DNA of 64,000 nucleotides, taken from assembly GCA_029582155.1 (NCBI GenBank), contig CM055900.1, positions 46,179,736 to 46,243,735 of the forward strand, written 5' to 3'. The position numbers and the translations under genes were made by a program. Below the pieces are notes generated by a model. That model did not search any database, was not told the origin of the DNA, and was given only the letters and a program-made list of their open reading frames with translations. This DNA is from Panopea generosa (taxonomy: Eukaryota > Mollusca > Bivalvia > Adapedonta > Hiatellidae). Shown here piece by piece: positions 13,001 to 24,042 of this stretch; within the stretch, counting starts at the first letter, position 1; every line of letters starts with the position of its first letter.

Positions 13001-15984
13001 ACGTAGATATTGAATTTCCAGGCATCATTTGACAAACTATTTAGTGTTTAAATATTTACAAATTATTGAACGTGTACACATTGACTGAATATAACCATTT
13101 TGCTTCCAGATCCGTGTAGGGAACGGGAATTCAACTGTGATGGTATGTGTTTGAGCCAAGCTCTCGTCTGTAACGGTCATAAGAACTGTCCTGTATCCGG
13201 CGCAGATGAGAAAAATTGTGACACACAAGGTAAAAATCACATCCAAATTTTCAGTTTTCACCTAGTCCGAAGAACCGACCGTACTCTCCCCATTGGGTCC
13301 GTTAATAAGCAACGTTTGGAAAGCCACATTTAAGCACGTTGATTGGTCAGTTGCTGGAACAGAACGTTTGGTTGACGTTACAATTAAATAAGCGTTCAAT
13401 TGCAATGAATTTTGGGACCGGCATACAATTCCCTGTTTTTTGCATCGGAGATTTATAGAACTGGTTCGGGAGGTTTTGGCTACTTTTCACCTATGAACAG
13501 TAAATGTACAGACAGAAAAAAGACTCAATATGGCACACTCTGTTTTGTAACAGTTTAAACAAAGTTTATTGCCATATACATATATATTACATCCTACCGA
13601 TTACAATCGAAATGGCATGGCCGCACTTTCTCCCAGCATTAGATACTGCCATTACCTTTTCTGTTTTATTAAGTCTGTTGATGAAGGGTTATTACCACCC
13701 CTCACGCCTATTTGAAGGTTTGCATATATAGCAAATTTTATATATTATCGTAATATCACATCACTCGAGCGTGTACTTATTGCTTGGTGGTTATCATTCA
13801 ATACTTTATTCAAGCTTTTAACGTTTCAATAGCTACTTTTTTACATAACCCTCTATATTGTATTAGTTTGCAATTCACAACTGTTTTCGACAACTAGACT
13901 ATAAGGATTATGTTTCCCCCTTCCTCTCCACGCCTCAGTTATGTTTAGGATTATAGTTAAACAATCGATATTTCACATTTAACGTATAACTGCAATCCAT
14001 TAAGGTCTAGAATGATAAGCTGGACGTTTAGTTTAGCAAATCGGCAAAATAAGTTATCAGAGCTCTTAAAAGACACACGTGCTTGAGTATATGATTTATT
14101 TGCATTAAATTTATTGCAACAGTATTTCACATGTTTGTCAACCTTTACCATAGAAGTTTGACCTGCTATCATCACCTCATTTTATTACCCATTACTACAT
14201 CAGGGAAATGAAAGTAGAAGTGTCCTTTGTAACATGTGTTCTTACTTCACAAGTCAACATTGGATATAACGTTTATGCTGACGTAGCTTTGTCGGATCAA
14301 GAGTCCATTGATCTATGCAATCAATTTCACATTCCTTGCTGAAGTGTGAATATCATTACAAAGTACTTCTACGCTATTATTCTGTTCTACTTCATCACCA
14401 AAAACATGTCTTGCTTGTGTCATTAAAAGCATATCAGACACTAATACCTAGTCGTATTTGAAGCACACATTTACGATAATTGGAGTGTTTTTGTTGTCCC
14501 TTGGTTGTATACTCCACATTCACACAGATATAAGGTAGAGTTTATGACTAATAAATGTATTCAGAACTAGCTAAGACTGAAAAAAAACTCACTCCTAATT
14601 ATTTGTAAACTTGTAACTTGTAACATTTTTACAATTCAACATTCCATGTAATTCAACATTTACTGCAAATTAACATACTTTACAAGTCAATATTCACTGT
14701 AATTTACCCTTCCTTGTAATTCAAGAGTCAATATTACAAACATGTTTATTAGAACATATTGATGAATGCGATTTTTAAATAAGTTTCGGTAAAAAATTGG
14801 CATATGATTTGAACAGAATACACCAATCCAATATTTTTCTACTGCAATTTCATCTTTTCCTACCATCTTTATTTCTTCTCCCAGTTACCGATATTTTCCT
14901 TTATCCGTGCAAAATGTTTCATTTAATATATACATCTAAATACACACTACCAGTATCAAGTCTGGTTGTGGTCACACAGATACGTAGGACAAATACTTTA
15001 ATAAAATCATTTGCTTTGGTTCTGTCTTTTTCACATCGTTATCTCTAAACATGTATCGTTTTGTATTAAGTGTATACTCACTGAAAATACTGCCGAACGG
15101 AGAGATATCATTCACATTTCTAATATTTCTTTTTGTAATGGTTTATTGCAGTGGCCACCGGTGAAGAGACTGCAGGTATACCGCTTATCGCTATCATATT
15201 GGGATCCGTAGGCGGGGCCATAGTCACCATTATTATCATTTGTCTGTGCGTCACGTGTGTGTACAGGTCCGGCCAGAAGCGGAAAAGGGGGAACGGCATT
15301 CAGAAACAGGATAGTTTAAAACGTAATGCCCTCGAGATGGCAGTATGTGACAGCACGAACACCGCCTACCAGTTAGCCAAGCAGAACAACCAGAATAGCT
15401 ATTACTCTCTGCCACGTCCATCTGGTCAAGCAACGATGATGCAACATCGGGGAAGTTTCTCCAGTAAAGTCCCGTCCGAGGGTGATTACGGTGATCATTT
15501 GTCAGATACAAGCACTTATAAAAAATTTCTTCAACTCGAGCAAAATTTAGACGAAGATTCGAGCCGCTGTCCATCACCTTACAGTCCGGTTCCCGGATTT
15601 ACGACTATCATTGAACACCATCCAGTACCACCTGGTATGACCCCTGATCTAGGGTGGGGATATCCCGGACAGACAGATCAACCTACTTCACCGACTTTAG
15701 CTGAAAATCTATCAAAACTTCAACAGTATACACAATACACAAACGCTCTTCCAAAGACAATTCCAGTAACAATGACCGACACTGGTGGCATGACAATGGA
15801 GTTTAAATACGATCCGTCAGTAGCAGTTTACCCGACAACTAAATTTAGAATTAAGTCGCCCGAAACAAAATACGGGTGGAGCCCAGAGACGAAACCTGGG
15901 ACGCCAACAGGTAAATCCTTAACATTTAAGAACCAGGACGCCGACACAGCTCCAGATATAACACGTGAAATAGAAACAACGTGA
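854..15984 (+). CDS. neto: NETO-like CUB-CUB-LDLa transmembrane protein (spliced, 5' end missing)
   Basis: Seven exons (854-1018, 5111-5365, 8438-8467, 9636-9781, 11548-11794, 13110-13229, 15152-15984) have AG/GT borders and compatible phases, giving 598 residues and a TGA. In visible numbering: CUB1 about 22-136 (Cys 22, 50, 78, 100), linker with a 10-codon microexon, CUB2 about 152-275 (Cys 152, 188, 215, 237), LDLa 284-318 (six Cys), transmembrane helix about 333-358, then the basic stop-transfer RSGQKRKR and a 240-residue cytoplasmic tail. CUB1 contains APRGFNIEL and DGPFGYSKFISRFCG, which resemble the NETO-specific CUB1 more than generic CUB proteins. Family knowledge: NETO proteins are single-pass auxiliary subunits of kainate-type glutamate receptors that set gating and synaptic placement. 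Inference: a neuronal or neuromuscular role here. The signal peptide and start codon are upstream of the window. The tail ends IETT, without an obvious class I PDZ ligand. Confidence 0.88.
1788..1810. repeat. (CCCA)n microsatellite
   Basis: About six CCCA units, next to one end of the dispersed repeat at 1812-1960. Confidence 0.85.
1812..1960 (-). repeat. Dispersed repeat, copy 1 (inverted)
   Basis: The reverse complement resembles 13295-13440 over roughly 145 bp. Shared blocks include GGGTCCGTTAA, TTTAAGCACGTTGATTGG and ATAGAATTCCCTG / ATACAATTCCCTG. Probably a short mobile element present twice in opposite orientation in introns of one gene. Confidence 0.65.
4283..4450 (-). repeat. Retroelement-like 3' fragment
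   Basis: On the minus strand it runs from a body containing ATAATTCTGGCCCAGCCC into an A/T-rich tail with ATAAATATGTTTAAAC. The body resembles about 18,110-18,185 (GGAATAACTCGTGGCCCAACCC on the minus strand). Family not identified. Confidence 0.4.
5111..5365 (+). CDS. neto: NETO-like exon B: C-terminal half of CUB1
   Basis: The acceptor cctatttcag and the donor gtaagt bound 255 nt, phase 1 to phase 1. It supplies Cys 78 and Cys 100, the acidic calcium-site-like region VDDGCKFDYIELHDGPFG, and the closing FLWARF and GFRAVYEF strands of CUB1. This is the most diagnostic NETO exon. Confidence 0.93.
5366..8437 (+). other. Intron between exons B and C
   Basis: About 3.1 kb, AT-rich, with no supported coding sequence. 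A possible dispersed repeat lies at about 8165-8352, just before the microexon. Confidence 0.7.
8165..8352. repeat. Possible dispersed repeat (GACCGCTTA-type)
   Basis: GC-richer than its surroundings. It has recurring short motifs (GGCCGCTTAAGACA, GGTGACCGCTTACACAGG) with a tandem-like internal layout. Only one copy is seen in the window, so the family is unproven. Confidence 0.3.
8438..8467 (+). CDS. neto: NETO-like exon C: 30-nt microexon in the CUB1-CUB2 linker
   Basis: The acceptor gatttcag and a perfect gtaagt donor bound 30 nt, phase 1 to phase 1, encoding NYSPNLEQES in the linker. Because exon B ends and exon D begins in phase 1, the microexon can be skipped without breaking the frame. 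Support is splice-site quality and phase only; there is no conserved domain in it. Confidence 0.6.
8468..9635 (+). other. Intron between exons C and D
   Basis: AT-rich, with an A/C-only tract at about 9298-9385 and the tandem duplication of the exon D acceptor near its 3' end. Confidence 0.7.
9429..9655 (+). repeat. Tandem duplication of 3' splice site plus exon start
   Basis: Two full copies (9429-9528, 9529-9626) and a third partial copy that is the real exon D start. Each copy has ATTTTAG followed by TTTGTCGTATATAC; spacing is 100 and 98 bp. In the two upstream copies the coding-like part ends in GGACTAAC, an in-frame TAA in the reading phase used by exon D. Confidence 0.92.
9636..9781 (+). 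CDS. neto: NETO-like exon D: start of CUB2
   Basis: Acceptor aattttag, donor gtgagt, phase 1 to phase 0. It encodes VCRIYMDNMALDGE and VDCTWEMLVEKGYL, with CUB2 Cys 152 and Cys 188. The acceptor and first 20 exon bases lie in a roughly 100-bp tandem repeat, so two near-identical decoy acceptors sit upstream with exon starts at 9438 and 9538. Confidence 0.88.
9782..11547 (+). other. Intron between exons D and E
   Basis: No supported exon. A slightly GC-richer patch at about 9985-10,330 has a short open frame but no splice-site or domain support. Confidence 0.65.
11548..11794 (+). CDS. neto: NETO-like exon E: remainder of CUB2
   Basis: Acceptor atttcag, donor gtaagt, phase 0 to phase 1. It encodes CUB2 Cys 215 (GQCERNRIEIYD) and Cys 237 (GVYCGGP), then the FLRILGS and FGRYTVF strands. 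The order Cys, RNRIEIYD, Cys is typical of the second NETO CUB domain. Confidence 0.9.
11879..12045. repeat. Tandem repeat, about 62-bp unit, about 2.7 copies
   Basis: Repeated phrases CGCTT(G)TTTTATTCGC, ATATCATTGTTTT and ATACTTCTGC(G)TAA recur at about 62-bp spacing. Confidence 0.8.
12600..12915. repeat. Degenerate minisatellite, about 30-33-bp unit
   Basis: About ten diverged copies of GAGTACATATTTGACAGCTG followed by GAATACTCTCT. A 150-codon minus-strand frame across it is a by-product of the repeat. Confidence 0.85.
13110..13229 (+). CDS. neto: NETO-like exon F: LDL-receptor class A module
   Basis: Acceptor tgcttccag, donor gtaaaa, phase 1 to phase 1. The 120 nt encode one complete LDLa repeat with six cysteines (284, 291, 295, 302, 308, 318) and the terminal acidic segment SGADEKNC that normally ligates calcium. 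A symmetric-phase exon carrying one whole LDLa module is the usual arrangement. Confidence 0.9.
13230..15151 (+). other. Intron between exons F and G
   Basis: Holds the plus-oriented copy of the dispersed repeat (13,295-13,440) and a weak 20-bp-type run of AATTCAACATT motifs at about 14,620-14,735. No exon is supported. Confidence 0.65.
13295..13440 (+). repeat. Dispersed repeat, copy 2
   Basis: Matches the reverse complement of 1812-1960. It sits 65 bp downstream of the LDLa exon donor. Confidence 0.65.
15152..15984 (+). CDS. neto: NETO-like exon G: transmembrane segment, cytoplasmic tail, stop
   Basis: The acceptor tttattgcag opens the last coding exon in phase 1. A 26-residue hydrophobic stretch starting at PLIAIILGSVGGA is followed by RSGQKRKR, then a Ser/Thr/Pro/Tyr-rich tail with no recognised domain (for example CPSPYSPVPGF and YTQYTNALPK). 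TGA is at 15982-15984. The tail is the GC-richest coding part and keeps one open frame for 276 codons, which supports a real exon. Confidence 0.9.
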
Positions 15985-17243
15985 TATGATGAAAGAAACT
16001 TAAATTGAAGATACATGTTTCTATGCCAGTGCAGCACTGATTGTGCGTGAATCAACTAGGGATCAATTGCATAACAGTGTGTCAGAACAATTCCAGTGAC
16101 TTCAATTCCCTAACGAGGAAGTAATTGTTTGCATCGCCCATACGACCCAAGAGAGAATCGGGGTTCCGCTAACGAGAGAATATGATGAAGGCCGGTAACC
16201 GAACCCGGAATTAGATGCGAATTCATCCGATAGGTGTATTAATTGATGGCAATAATCTGACCATAAATTCAGAAATTGATCAGAGAACTTTTAATTTTAT
16301 GCGGAAAACATTCTCTCCGAGGGTTCATGGTACTATGTATGCTCCATTGACATCTGTCAACGTCTCAGATTTTGCAAGATGTTTGAAATATCAAATTCTA
16401 TCAACACATTTAACAAATTCAAAATAGTGCAGTTTTTAATCATTTGGTTCTTACCAAATCAACATTTGCATTTCTACATTTTCTTAAACAAAAATTTTAA
16501 AAACTAGGTTTATGTGTTTGAATATTTTAGCGGAAGTAAATATAAATAATCATACATGTTTGAAAAAAAAAACACAATTTAAAACACAAAAGCAAATTCA
16601 ATTTAAATTTAATATGTTAAAATTTCTATACCTTACTTCTGTATGATGTAAGAGTGATTATTTTTATACTACAGTAATCTTACAAACATTAAGAAATTGA
16701 TAAGAGTGAATGGGTCATAACGCAGGAAAACTTTGGAGATATTGAGACGATTAGAACTCTTTTTTCAATCATAAATACATCCGAATAATGCCGAAATGAT
16801 GAGTATCCAGTGTGCCTTAATATCAACATTTACAATGATTTTTATTCAGATAAACCTACAGTTATTTCGTAAAAAGGGAGTATTTTGCAGAAATGAACTA
16901 TTTTATAAACACGGAGTATTTGGAGTTAATACTTGTTTTCTTTTCGTAATTGAATGCTGTTAATTTCGAATTTGAAAATGTATTAAATGAATTGATAACC
17001 AAATGTATGACATCAGTAAGCTATCAGAGAATTAAGATTTAAGTGTTATTCGAATTTATAATAGAGAATTAGGAACATTTTTCATTTAGGAAAGCCGTTC
17101 TGTTTTATTTTATCTATGTGCAATGAAATTGTGCAAGCTATCAGCAATGACTTGGTAAAAGTTGTTGTATTTATATATGTAAGAGAAATGCCAACACAAG
17201 ATTGCATTATTGTGTGCATCTAGTATATGCCTGTAACCCCACC

Positions 17244-17246
<3 letters not shown>

Positions 17247-17290
<44 letters not shown>

Positions 17291-17293
17291 TGT
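17247..17293. repeat. (GT)n microsatellite
   Basis: About 20 GT units with one TA interruption near the end, inside the presumed 3' UTR. Confidence 0.95.
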
Positions 17294-17788
17294 ATATGAT
17301 TGCTTGACCATATTTTAATTGGTTATAATTAATTGATTTTACCTTCAAATTTCTGTAACTCTGAGACAAAGAAACAAGTGCTAGAATGAATCAACACACA
17401 TCACACTAATTGATGTCTTCCAACATAATTGCAGTTGAATAACAATGTGTAACGTGCAAATTAAATGAACCGCGAATTGCATGAATGTTGGCTTAGTAAG
17501 TGTCATTCCTTTTATTTATGTTATTAACGCATCCAGTGTATACAAACATGCACTGACTATATCGTATCTCGCACCATTAAACAAATGAAAATGTGTATCC
17601 ATATAGGAATGAGTTGAATGACGGAAACGCAAGTTTCATTACGCATGTTTATAAGATATACTCAACATTCGTTGTTTGTTTGTATGTATAACTATGTATA
17701 TATGGGTGATAAATGTAGGAATAAATGTTAACATGCATTATGTAGCGTGTAGTAATCATGTTTTGTATATATGTACATGTAAATAGCA

Positions 17789-17800
17789 AATAAAAATAAA
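17789..17800 (+). terminator. Double AATAAA polyadenylation signal
   Basis: Two AATAAA hexamers six bases apart, followed by TTTAGATGTTGTTTTG. This is the best polyadenylation candidate downstream of the stop at 15,984; earlier AT-rich candidates cannot be excluded. Confidence 0.45.
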
Positions 17801-17810
17801 ATTGAACATA

Positions 17811-18300
17811 ACTATTTAGATGTTGTTTTGTTTTCCGTATATCACACCATGTGTATGTTCATGTATAGGGTGTTTTGTTTTGAAAGATGACCACAAGCCA
17901 ATATTTCGCCTTTTTTATTTTAAATATGAATTTTTACTTACATTGTACACTTAAGTAAGAACAATAAAGATAAAAGGTGATATAATGCACGCCCTACGAA
18001 TTATTTGTGAAATAAAAGGCAACTGAAAGACGTTCCTAAGAACAGAGCGCGTCCAAGAAAAAAACAGGGTCAATTTCATATTTTATTTCTTTATATATAT
18101 ATATACATATATATATGGTTACAGAAAAAGGGTTGGGCCACGAGTTATTCCAACCTTAGATCGTCCCTCCCTATACAGTTTAACAAATAACATACAGAGT
18201 ACGGCAGTTTTAAACCAATAAAATAAATATGCAGGAGAAAAAGACAGAATTGTAAGAGAATAAAAGCAGAGAGAAAATATATAATACCCAAAACACCCTC
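17811..18300. other. Intergenic stretch with retroelement-like fragment
   Basis: No gene seen. About 18,110-18,185 resembles the body of the repeat at 4283-4450 (same orientation, minus), and a short TA tract lies at about 18,090-18,115. Confidence 0.45.
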
Positions 18301-18308
18301 CTACCAGA

Positions 18309-18548
18309 TAGTATTCCAAGCGCTGTCACACTGGAGTATTACGCCACAGACCCATGACATACAATTCCACCCAGTCACATTATACTTACGCGTAGCCGAC
18401 CATACCCAGAACTATTCTCTAAATTCTGAGCGTCAAGCGTGGAAACTTTTATTAACATTTTTCAAGTCTTTGGTTTGATCGGGCCGGTGATCGAACCCAA
18501 GGCATTCCGCATTCGAGACGAACGCTCTGCCACTTGACCACCCTGTGG
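18309..18548 (-). mobile_element. tRNA-headed SINE with MetaSINE-like central domain
   Basis: On the minus strand it starts with a tRNA-like head: box A-like TGGTCAAGTGGCAGAGCG (18,523-18,540) and box B-like GGGTTCGATCAC (18,487-18,498). A conserved body follows with TATAATGTGACTGGGTGG and AATACTCCAGTGTGACAGCG. The body recurs at three places in the tRNA array. The assignment to MetaSINEs, a superfamily known from molluscs and other animals, is from memory of the domain and needs a library search. Confidence 0.75.
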
Positions 18549-21274
18549 CTATGATACAAATGAATAAGAAAGTGTAAATACACAAATAGATATGATGATA
18601 TCTCTAAAATAATGATCCGAACTCTCCTAATAATGAGGACAACACATACTTACTATATAGTATTGTAGTACCCTTGGTTTATTCATCAGACGTAATAGCC
18701 TAGCAATGTCAGAAAAAATACACATGAAACACTTAACTGAGAAACTCAAAAGTGACGATTGTTGTTAGTCAAGGGAAATGTTCACCTTGTCAGTGATGTA
18801 GTGTCCACACGTGCCAACGCAATACTAATCCGATAGTATCACTTTTTTCGCAATGTATGTAACATTGTTTACACTAGTTGGTTTGATGTTAAAACAAAAT
18901 CAACATATATCACCACGTGGTACAAGATCCGCCATTAGACGGAAATAAGTCTCAGGACTAAACCAAAGGTATTCTTTAGAAGGATAGTCTTACTATGGGA
19001 TGGTTGTGACATTTATAACTGTCCTCTCCCATCCATATTAATTATATGTCAACACCTTTCTCTGTTATAGTTTTAACTCGGTCAGATTGTACAATACACT
19101 TTTTTTTCTGCACGAGTCATTTTCAAGAACAGTTACTATACAATATATATAATATATAATTTTTTAGAAAGCAGTATGTACCAAGTTTGACACGAACCTG
19201 TTTCAGACATATACTAGCCTATTTTTGTTCAGTTTACAGGTCTCACTTCACGGTCGAATTTCATTCTTTGTTCTATATGAAATAAGGTCTAGGATTTCCA
19301 TGGTAATGACAGAAACCCACATAGAATTCTTTTTAAGTATTTTTTTTCATAGCAGGAATGTATACCCACATACAAATTCACAATAACCGGTAGGTTGATC
19401 AGTTTTTTTTAAAGAGGATGCAGTGACATCCTGAGATTTTTTGAAAAAAGAAGTCCTCAAATGCTCATAAATACGTGCATATGTTGAAATCATATAAAAG
19501 TCATTTTTTTAACACCAGTGATGTCTTATTGCAATATATACTATGCCAACCTTTGCTCTACTCACATGCAGCAAGAAATCACAACCGCTACTAACCATTT
19601 TGAAAATATTTCAAAACCAAATAACATAGGCCTTTGTTTAAGCGTAAGAATCATGTTACCGTGGGTCAAAGGGGCGTAACTGTGTAGTGAGACGTTACAC
19701 GACAAGAACGGCAGAATCGTTATCAGAGTGATATACCTTTGCTCTATTTAAATGTCGTAACTTTACACCCAAATAGCACCTCTGCCTGCTTCTCAATTTT
19801 GCGCTGTGATCCCAGCGATGGCTCCTGGTACACGAGTTTCAGATAATTTCACAACTATTAGTATTTTGAATTAAATACTTTTTCAACCAAACAATAAATC
19901 AGAAGTATCAATACTTTCACTCAGGCTGATTTTATACAATGAAATAACACTTTACTAGAATGGCAAAGATGTAAAATTATGTTCATTATGTCAAGATAAT
20001 TTAAACTGAAATAATAGTATGTAAACAATTGTATTAATCCTATGCACTGTTAGTACAACGCAGAATGGCCTGAATGCAATATCATTACATTGCAGGGCAA
20101 TAACATTTAAACTTTTATGAACTCGCAGAACATATCTCATTGCAATGGTTTCGGCTGTTTCTATTTGAATGCTAGGTATTCCGTTTGGAATATTCTTGTT
20201 CTCATCTAACTGTCACCATATCTAATTCAAATATTGAGTTCTACATTTACGGCTAGTTGTTCTGTAAAACTAAATATATTGATAGTAACGTATTTGTTTT
20301 GTTTTTTCACAACTTAACAATAAACCTTCCGACTTCAATACAACGCTGATTTCTTTTTTCTTAGGATGACTCGAAAAACAAACAGCGAACTGCAAACTTC
20401 ACACTAGACTTTCAGGAAAGGTAACTCTCGTTTAATTATCGGGGACATAAGAACTTGGGAGTTATATCGAGTTATAACTAGAAGTTATCTGAAATGTAGA
20501 AATACAAGAAGTTAAAAAATCACAAATATCTTAACAGGTACATAATTTATATATATATATAGGGAGAGAATTAATTTTACAACAACGGAATTTATGATTT
20601 TTGGGATCTTTTCAGATGCTCATTCACAATGCATGATATATATGCATGATATATATAAATATGGAAATAATTATTTGTGAATAACCAAGACTTTAATGTA
20701 CAGACCAGACTACGGCGAGCGCGCCTAGCTAAAATGCAAACCATGGATACAATATATATATTTATTTCACACCAGTATGATTTAAACCAATTGAAAACTT
20801 TTGTTTACATTACGTGACAATAAAATAGAAACCAGTATTGTACTATACGATTTCATATGCATTTACGGTTTTTTAAGACTATAATAGCATCATCAGAAAC
20901 CTACAATCCAAGAAAACCATATTTTTTTCGTATTGGACTCGATCCCAAAAATCCATATTTTTTCCATATTGGACGGGACAATTCGTACGATTTTTTACCC
21001 TTCCGAGTCGTTCGGAGTTACTCCCCTTGTATAAAGTGTTCGATAGTTTAATGTTTTCAAAGTTGAAAATTGTACAGTTTTGTTATATCACGTAAATACA
21101 CATATGACATCATTTTAATGAAAAATAGTAAATTTTCAAATTGTCTATAAAATCCGTTATGTAAATGGTACTTTTCCCGTCATTTGTCATTTGCCTCGTC
21201 CAAATATGGATTATTACTGCTGCGTACTCGTCCAATAGAATTCAGTATTGTACTTAACACTGTTAAATAACCTT

Positions 21275-21302
21275 ATAATATATATATATATATATATATA
21301 TT
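21275..21302. repeat. (TA)n microsatellite
   Basis: Roughly 13 TA units. Confidence 0.9.
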
Positions 21303-22161
21303 GGAGAGATAATAAATAAATTATCACAAACAGGTCTTCAACAAACTTATTTGCTTAATTCCATCAATATAGATTATGTATAGTATTCAGTTTATAATAA
21401 ATGTCGGTCTATAAATGTGTATTACACGCAACACAATTTTATAATTATTCTGCTGTTCGATTTTACCGACGCTATTTTAACCGCTCTGCGATTCTGTAAA
21501 CACAAATGACTATGTAATGTGGAGCACAGCAATGTTAAATAGGTGTTATCAATAATTGTTCATACCGTTTATGAAACAACAAACTGATACGGAAACAGCT
21601 TTAATATTTTATATTGTTACACAATATAAAGCAATCACAATTGACGGTTTATTCCATTTATATACAGTTTTGATCTTGTATTCAGATTATAATAAATGTC
21701 GCCGAACGAAATCTGCTACACACAACTGTCTGCGATTCTATTTTTAACCGCTCTGCGATTCTGTAACAAGATTCATTCCTATAAATGCTACCTCTGTATT
21801 ATATAGGTCACAATAATTGTAACAACTAGTTGCTTATATGTGCTTCTACCTTTTTTTAAAAAACAACAAATGTATGGGAAACTACCGTCATATGAGTTAT
21901 GGACCCGTGGTCGCGCGCATTTGTAGTGTATATAGTTAAAGATTTAGTTTGTCATATTTAACAGTAAGTTTCTCAGTCTGTCTGCAGTATTTTATATAGA
22001 ACATTGTTTGTTCTTGTGTTGTTGTTTTCTGTTATTTTTGTCCTCTAATGAAGACGTAAAACCGAAAGCTAACTAAGGATTAGTTTTAGCACTATAAAAT
22101 GGTATCCTTCGTGGATCCGGTGCTCCTGAAAGGTGTTTTGTTAGACGTATGATATATATCT

Positions 22162-22280
22162 ACACATACACACACACACACACATGTTTATACCAATACA
22201 TACATAAAAAGGGAGGCAACTAATTTTTCACCAACTAAATTTCCCATTTTTGGTATCTTTCACACACACACACACACACA
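22162..22280. repeat. Two (CA)n microsatellites
   Basis: CA runs at 22,162-22,184 and 22,260-22,280 flank about 75 bp of unique sequence. Confidence 0.9.
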
Positions 22281-23022
22281 TTCACACATTCATACATACA
22301 TATACTCACACATATATTATATACATTCCTATGCCCGTACATACATGTTAACAATATATGTATTTATTGTTTCTTAAAAAATAGCCGTTAAAAATATGGG
22401 CTAACAACATGTAATATTTATCCATAATATCTAATCATAATTGTGATCTATTTATAGAAGTCTTCAATATGAGGGCTGCTTTTTAAAGTTTTAATGTGAG
22501 CAGCTGACTAAACAAATTTTTATAAAATAAATTTATTTTTTGTCGGATTATTTGAATATATACACGAGAGTATGAGGTTCAATTAGTAATTACTAATTAG
22601 GTATTAGTAATACATAAATGTTAAACATTTAGACAAAAGAATAAACTTTAATGACACTATCGGGCATACTTTATTATACCCTATATAACTAAATATTGAA
22701 ATATATCCCTGTTAACGTTGATAACTTTTACTAATGCATCAAAATTTATGTTTTTATTTGGCCACTGTGCTTATGTACCATAACGAAATTCATACTGTGA
22801 CACTGATATTTACATGCCAGTTGGTATTTGTATATTAAATCACAGTTAAGGTAGATATACATACTACCTTTAACCAGTAAAGGCTACTCGGTAAGTTGCC
22901 AGGATGCCATTCAACACTAAAGTTCTTGATACCAGTTATTTCTGCAAAATATAAACACTGGACTAAGAAAGCTACTTTAAAAACCATATCAAGATGACAG
23001 CGCCTTTTTATACATCATATAC

Positions 23023-23050
23023 ACATATATATATATATATATATATATAA
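23023..23050. repeat. (TA)n microsatellite
   Basis: About 14 TA units after ACACA. Confidence 0.9.
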
Positions 23051-23240
23051 CAATGTCCAATAAAAGTATACACAGTCTGTCGCTATCTTATATGATATTA
23101 TAAAAAATAAATATATAAAAAATAATTGGTTGATTGCCAGTAAATATTTTGATCTAGGTTCCGAAAGTATTTTTTATATCACTATGACTGTTATGTAACA
23201 GATGTAACAAAACGATTTGCCTTGTCAGCTACAGAAAGGT

Positions 23241-23813
23241 CTAATTTATGAAGGATTTAAAAGTCCAGATATAAAATAATGTTTCGACCCGAAAGACGGG
23301 GAATTTTAATTGAACTATTTGATTCAGTCTGACCACAACTTTTCTGTCCGATTTTAAAAGGGCAATAATTTTCCCCTCATCTGACCATGCTGTCTTCACG
23401 TCTTCATGTTCGTTGACTTTTTCTAAAAGTTTTGCATTTTTTATCGGCAGATCTTCGCGGATAACTATTCCAGAACCCATTAACTTCCTTCTTGCTCTGA
23501 TCACTTCGAACTTGTGCATCCTCGACAATAAACAAATTGCAGGCCTGTTACCATCTTTTCTAAATGGGCCCAGGCGATGTGCGATGTCTACATCGTCCTC
23601 ATTCAGTCTCAGGGTAAGTTTATTTTTTAGAAATCTAATGACTTTGTATGTTTTTTCTGCTGCTGCCACGTTCCGATCGCGCTCATCAATCCCATATATC
23701 CGAACGCAATAATCAATTTTATTGTTTGTACTTGATATTTCACTTAATGTTATAAAAATATGTATTGTGTAGAATAACCCACATACATTTTGTTTTGCAT
23801 TGTAGTTTGACAA
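23241..23813 (-). pseudogene. Orphan LINE ORF1 fragment (RRM and C-terminal domain)
   Basis: A 190-codon minus-strand frame. From about residue 35 it reads as a LINE ORF1p: an RRM-like start (DYCVRIYGIDERDRN), then the C-terminal domain (DVDIAHRLGPFRKDGNRPAI, FEVIRARRKLMGSGIVIRED). Such proteins bind LINE RNA as chaperones. The coiled coil and an ORF2 are absent, and the first 30 residues look like read-through of flanking DNA. It differs clearly from the ORF1 at 28,587-29,759, so a second LINE family is present. Confidence 0.75.
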
Positions 23814-24042
23814 GTTTTGACAAGTCTAATTCATAACATGATTATACGATATCATAAAGCAATTAATTCTATTATACTCTATTATATTATAAATAAATAT
23901 GCAGATTGAAGTTTCAGGATTTGTATAAACTTATAAATAAACTATGACATAATTTATATTATACGACTTAACATACAAGTTCCACAATATGAGCGTGTAG
24001 GTAAAATCTATATTCATTTGATCTTGTCCGATATCAGACAAT

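Larger units (their letters stand above)
11795..13109 (+). other. Intron between exons E and F, with two tandem arrays
   Basis: Contains a 3-copy array of about 62 bp (11,879-12,045) and a degenerate minisatellite of about 30 bp (12,600-12,915); the rest is AT-rich unique sequence. Confidence 0.7.
15985..17810 (+). other. Probable 3' UTR of the NETO-like gene
   Basis: From the stop codon to a double AATAAA about 1.8 kb downstream. No later exon is seen. It includes a (GT)n tract. The true end is inferred from the signal alone. Confidence 0.5.
18549..23240. other. Intergenic region, no gene seen
   Basis: AT-rich and non-coding. It holds microsatellites (TA at 21,275-21,302, CA at 22,162-22,184 and 22,260-22,280, TA at 23,023-23,050). 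Two phrases are each partly repeated at about 21,360-21,500 and 21,660-21,770: TATTCAGTTTATAATAAATGTCG-type and AACCGCTCTGCGATTCTGTAA-type, indicating a diverged local duplication. Confidence 0.7.

Noticed and set aside
18487..18548. Possible tRNA gene on the minus strand
   Set aside because: Box A and box B are present but no acceptor stem closes, and the body continues as a repeated SINE, so it is a SINE head.
22044..22100. Hammerhead ribozyme-like core (CTAATGA ... CCGAAAG)
   Set aside because: The invariant CTGATGA is altered and the bases between the core pieces do not form stem II; a weak resemblance to retroelement ends only.
23413..23712. 99-codon plus frame
   Set aside because: Antisense shadow of the LINE ORF1 fragment.
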